From NCBI GenBank assembly GCA_024223125.1, contig JAAEOP010000143.1, forward strand, positions 1 to 15,891: DNA of 15,891 nt, in the 5' to 3' direction. The stretch is from Chloroflexota bacterium. GTDB lineage: Bacteria > Chloroflexota > Anaerolineae > Promineifilales > Promineifilaceae. Of the stretch, positions 14,597 through 15,891 are shown piece by piece. Below the pieces are notes generated by a model, which worked only from the letters and a program-made list of their open reading frames with translations, was not told the origin of the DNA and did no database searches. The translations under genes were made by a program, and so were the position numbers. The stretch's first letter is position 1. Every line of letters starts with the position of its first letter.

Positions 14597-15166
14597 TTAA
14601 GCGGCCGTTAGACCCACTTCTCCCTGGGAAACAAGGGTGGAAGGGGGTGGCGCGGCAAAACGACGCCGTTTTTTAAGCGGCTGTTTCAGTCGCTTGTTCC
14701 TGAGCAAAGTAACCCAGCGCTTCAAGTTGTAAACTGCGCCGCACATTTTCAATTGAAAGTCCACCTTTTCCAGGCCGCGAAACCACGCCCGACGCACGCC
14801 GGTGTGCAAAACCAGGCCAGAAATGATACGTTCGATATGGGGACGCAGCTTCATATCTTCCTTGAATGCAACTGTCTTGCTGTAAGCGACCAACGCCATA
14901 CGATAATCGCTGATGAACACATTGCGCGGCGTCGTGGGCTGGGCGTATGGATCGGGGGAATGGGGCCAATGTTTCTTCCCCCGACACTCTCTCAACAACA
15001 GGCAGCCAGCGCAGGCCCCTTTGGGAAACCGAAAATTGAAGCCGTCGCCGCTGCCCGAACGATACCGACTGGCAGTAGAACGGCCGTTGGGACAGGTTAG
15101 GGTCAACAAGTCATCGCTAAGGGCAAACTCGATTGGGCCAAACGCATCCTTCTTTAACAAATCCAC
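14597..15166 (-). pseudogene. C-terminal fragment of an IS1182-like DDE transposase
   Basis: The reverse frame runs to TAA at 14597-14599; a GTG at 15166 could start it, but in-frame sequence continues upstream to a TAG at 15194-15196. The visible part is the second half of an IS1182-family-type transposase: FGPIEFALSDDLLTLTCPNG, the cysteine cluster CAGCLLLRECRGKK, then VFISDYRMALVAYS, FKEDMKLRPHIERIISGLVL, ARRAWFRGLEKV-like RRAWFRGLEKVDFQLKM and NLKRWVTLL. Full-length members are about 450-550 residues, so the N-terminal domain and the first catalytic aspartates are missing. No terminal inverted repeats are recognisable. It is a dead remnant joined directly to a broken MalT/LuxR-type gene, with C-terminal basic residues intact. 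Confidence 0.75.
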
Positions 15167-15869
15167 CTGGTTCAGCCAGGGATAGGGCCTCTCCTAACCG
15201 TTCCACAGCCTGGTTAGTTTCGCCATGGGCGTGTAGTGCAACTGCCTGAAGAACTAAGATTTTTAGGATTTCATCTTTCCTATCTCTAGTTTCCATCCGC
15301 TCGCGGAAGAAGTTTAGAATTGTCAACGCCGTGGAAGTGTCGCCTTGAGCCAGGCATACCCGTGCCTGACTTCTGGGAAGATCGTGCTTTTGTGCCAAAT
15401 TGAGGGCGGTGGCCAAATTTCCCTGGCGAAGCAACACGCGCACCTGCACGGCAACCACTTCAGGAATCCGATGAATGAAGTTATGCTGGCATATGGATTG
15501 ATTGGCCCGATCCACAATCGCGCTCGCCTCGGCTACATCTCCCTGTGCAAGTTTGAGGCGGGCGAGGAAAGCTTCATGGGAGATTGCTTGATCATTCATC
15601 TCCTTCTGTCGCGCCAGTTGCACACCCTGTTCTCCGTGACGTTGCGCAGCATCCAGATCATTCCACTCGTAGCATACACGCGCCATACCAAGACATGTGT
15701 TAGCTACCACTGACTGAGGATATTCGCCTGCCATTTCCAGAGCACGCTGATAGTTCTTGGCGGCCTGATGGAGTTGGTTCTCGACGGCATCCGCTTCGTT
15801 TTTTTGTAGAATTGATTCTGCGGCCTGAAAGACTTTTTCAAGACTGGCAAATCGTCCCACAGCCGAATT
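15117..15869 (-). pseudogene. TPR region of a MalT/LuxR-type regulator, broken at both ends
   Basis: The reverse frame begins after an in-frame TGA at 15870-15872 (first possible start GTG 15860, no good SD) and ends at 15117. It encodes about 247 residues of helical tetratricopeptide-like repeats: NYQRALEMAGEYPQS, then LGMARVCYEWNDLDAAQRHG, RVLLRQGNLATALNLAQ and AVERLGEALSLAEPGGFV. The latter resembles the repeat region of large MalT/LuxR ATPase regulators just before their C-terminal helix-turn-helix. Homology stops after GGFV (near 15150-15165), where the frame runs into transposase sequence and ends within about 15 residues, so the DNA-binding domain is lost. The N-terminal ATPase would lie beyond the right edge, but the TGA at 15870 suggests that this side is also interrupted. 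Confidence 0.65.
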
Positions 15870-15891
15870 TCAACAATACGTCGCCGTCATC

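Larger units (their letters stand above)
1828..15087. repeat. Highly iterated palindrome ACGGCCGT (22 copies across the window)
   Basis: By eye, exact ACGGCCGT starts at 1828, 1849, 2701, 3148, 4928, 4993, 5082, 5458, 5558, 5890, 5967, 7101, 7389, 9124, 10188, 11640, 11667, 13381, 13484, 14086, 14207 and 15080. The core CGGCCG occurs about 70 times, mostly with one base of the octamer changed. An octamer is expected well under once in a window of this size and composition. Inside genes it falls in all three codon phases (Thr-Ala-Val at 2701, Asp-Gly-Arg at 4993, Gln-Arg-Pro-Leu at 5967), and it also occurs between genes. This suggests a DNA-level bias rather than a protein or codon preference. 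Confidence 0.8.

Noticed and set aside
1..15891. CRISPR array, tRNA or rRNA genes
   Set aside because: No regularly spaced direct repeats, no tRNA cloverleaf pattern and no rRNA-like conserved segments were found on either strand.

Overview
The window looks like a piece of a bacterial chromosome from the phylum Chloroflexota (Anaerolineae/Caldilineae-like). This is an inference from gene content: a fused receiver–MinD-like ATPase, a tandem-Nudix protein, UPF0175/DUF3368 toxin–antitoxin remnants, frequent Shine-Dalgarno (SD) sequences, and a moderate GC content. No rRNA, tRNA, CRISPR array or intact mobile element is visible. The most striking sequence-level feature is the palindrome ACGGCCGT, found 22 times (its core CGGCCG about 70 times). 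It occurs inside genes in all three codon phases and also between genes.

Left part (1-6570): a leftward APC-superfamily permease, cut by the window edge, is divergent from a rightward ALDH7-type aldehyde dehydrogenase with a structured leader. An AT-rich gene-free stretch then leads into an orphan TrkA_C (RCK_C) domain that appears to be the 3' remnant of a potassium channel or regulator gene. Next comes a probable two-gene unit: a protein with two complete Nudix boxes, and 22 bases later a Cys/Met-metabolism PLP enzyme.

Middle part (6571-9450): a small acidic protein of unknown function stands alone. A perfect TATAAT box and a terminator-like leader hairpin precede it, and a strong intrinsic terminator follows it. 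Its C-terminus resembles the protein-docking tail of single-stranded DNA-binding protein (SSB). It is followed by a PaaG-like enoyl-CoA isomerase/hydratase and a PaaH/Hbd-like 3-hydroxyacyl-CoA dehydrogenase, which could act in consecutive steps of a CoA-thioester pathway. Between them lies a collapsed toxin–antitoxin pair: a UPF0175 antitoxin with an in-frame amber codon, and only the C-terminal part of a DUF3368 PIN-like toxin.

Right part (9451-15891): a receiver–MinD/CpaE-like fusion, an MscS-type mechanosensitive channel (possibly leaderless) and a large lipoprotein S41 peptidase-like protein are all rightward. The last 1.3 kb is leftward debris: the C-terminal part of an IS1182-like transposase abuts a MalT/LuxR-type TPR region that has lost its DNA-binding end. 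I see no obvious large new multi-gene system. The best candidates for something undescribed are the iterated palindrome, the SSB-tail-like small protein with its attenuator-like leader, and a hairpin leader element shared by two genes.
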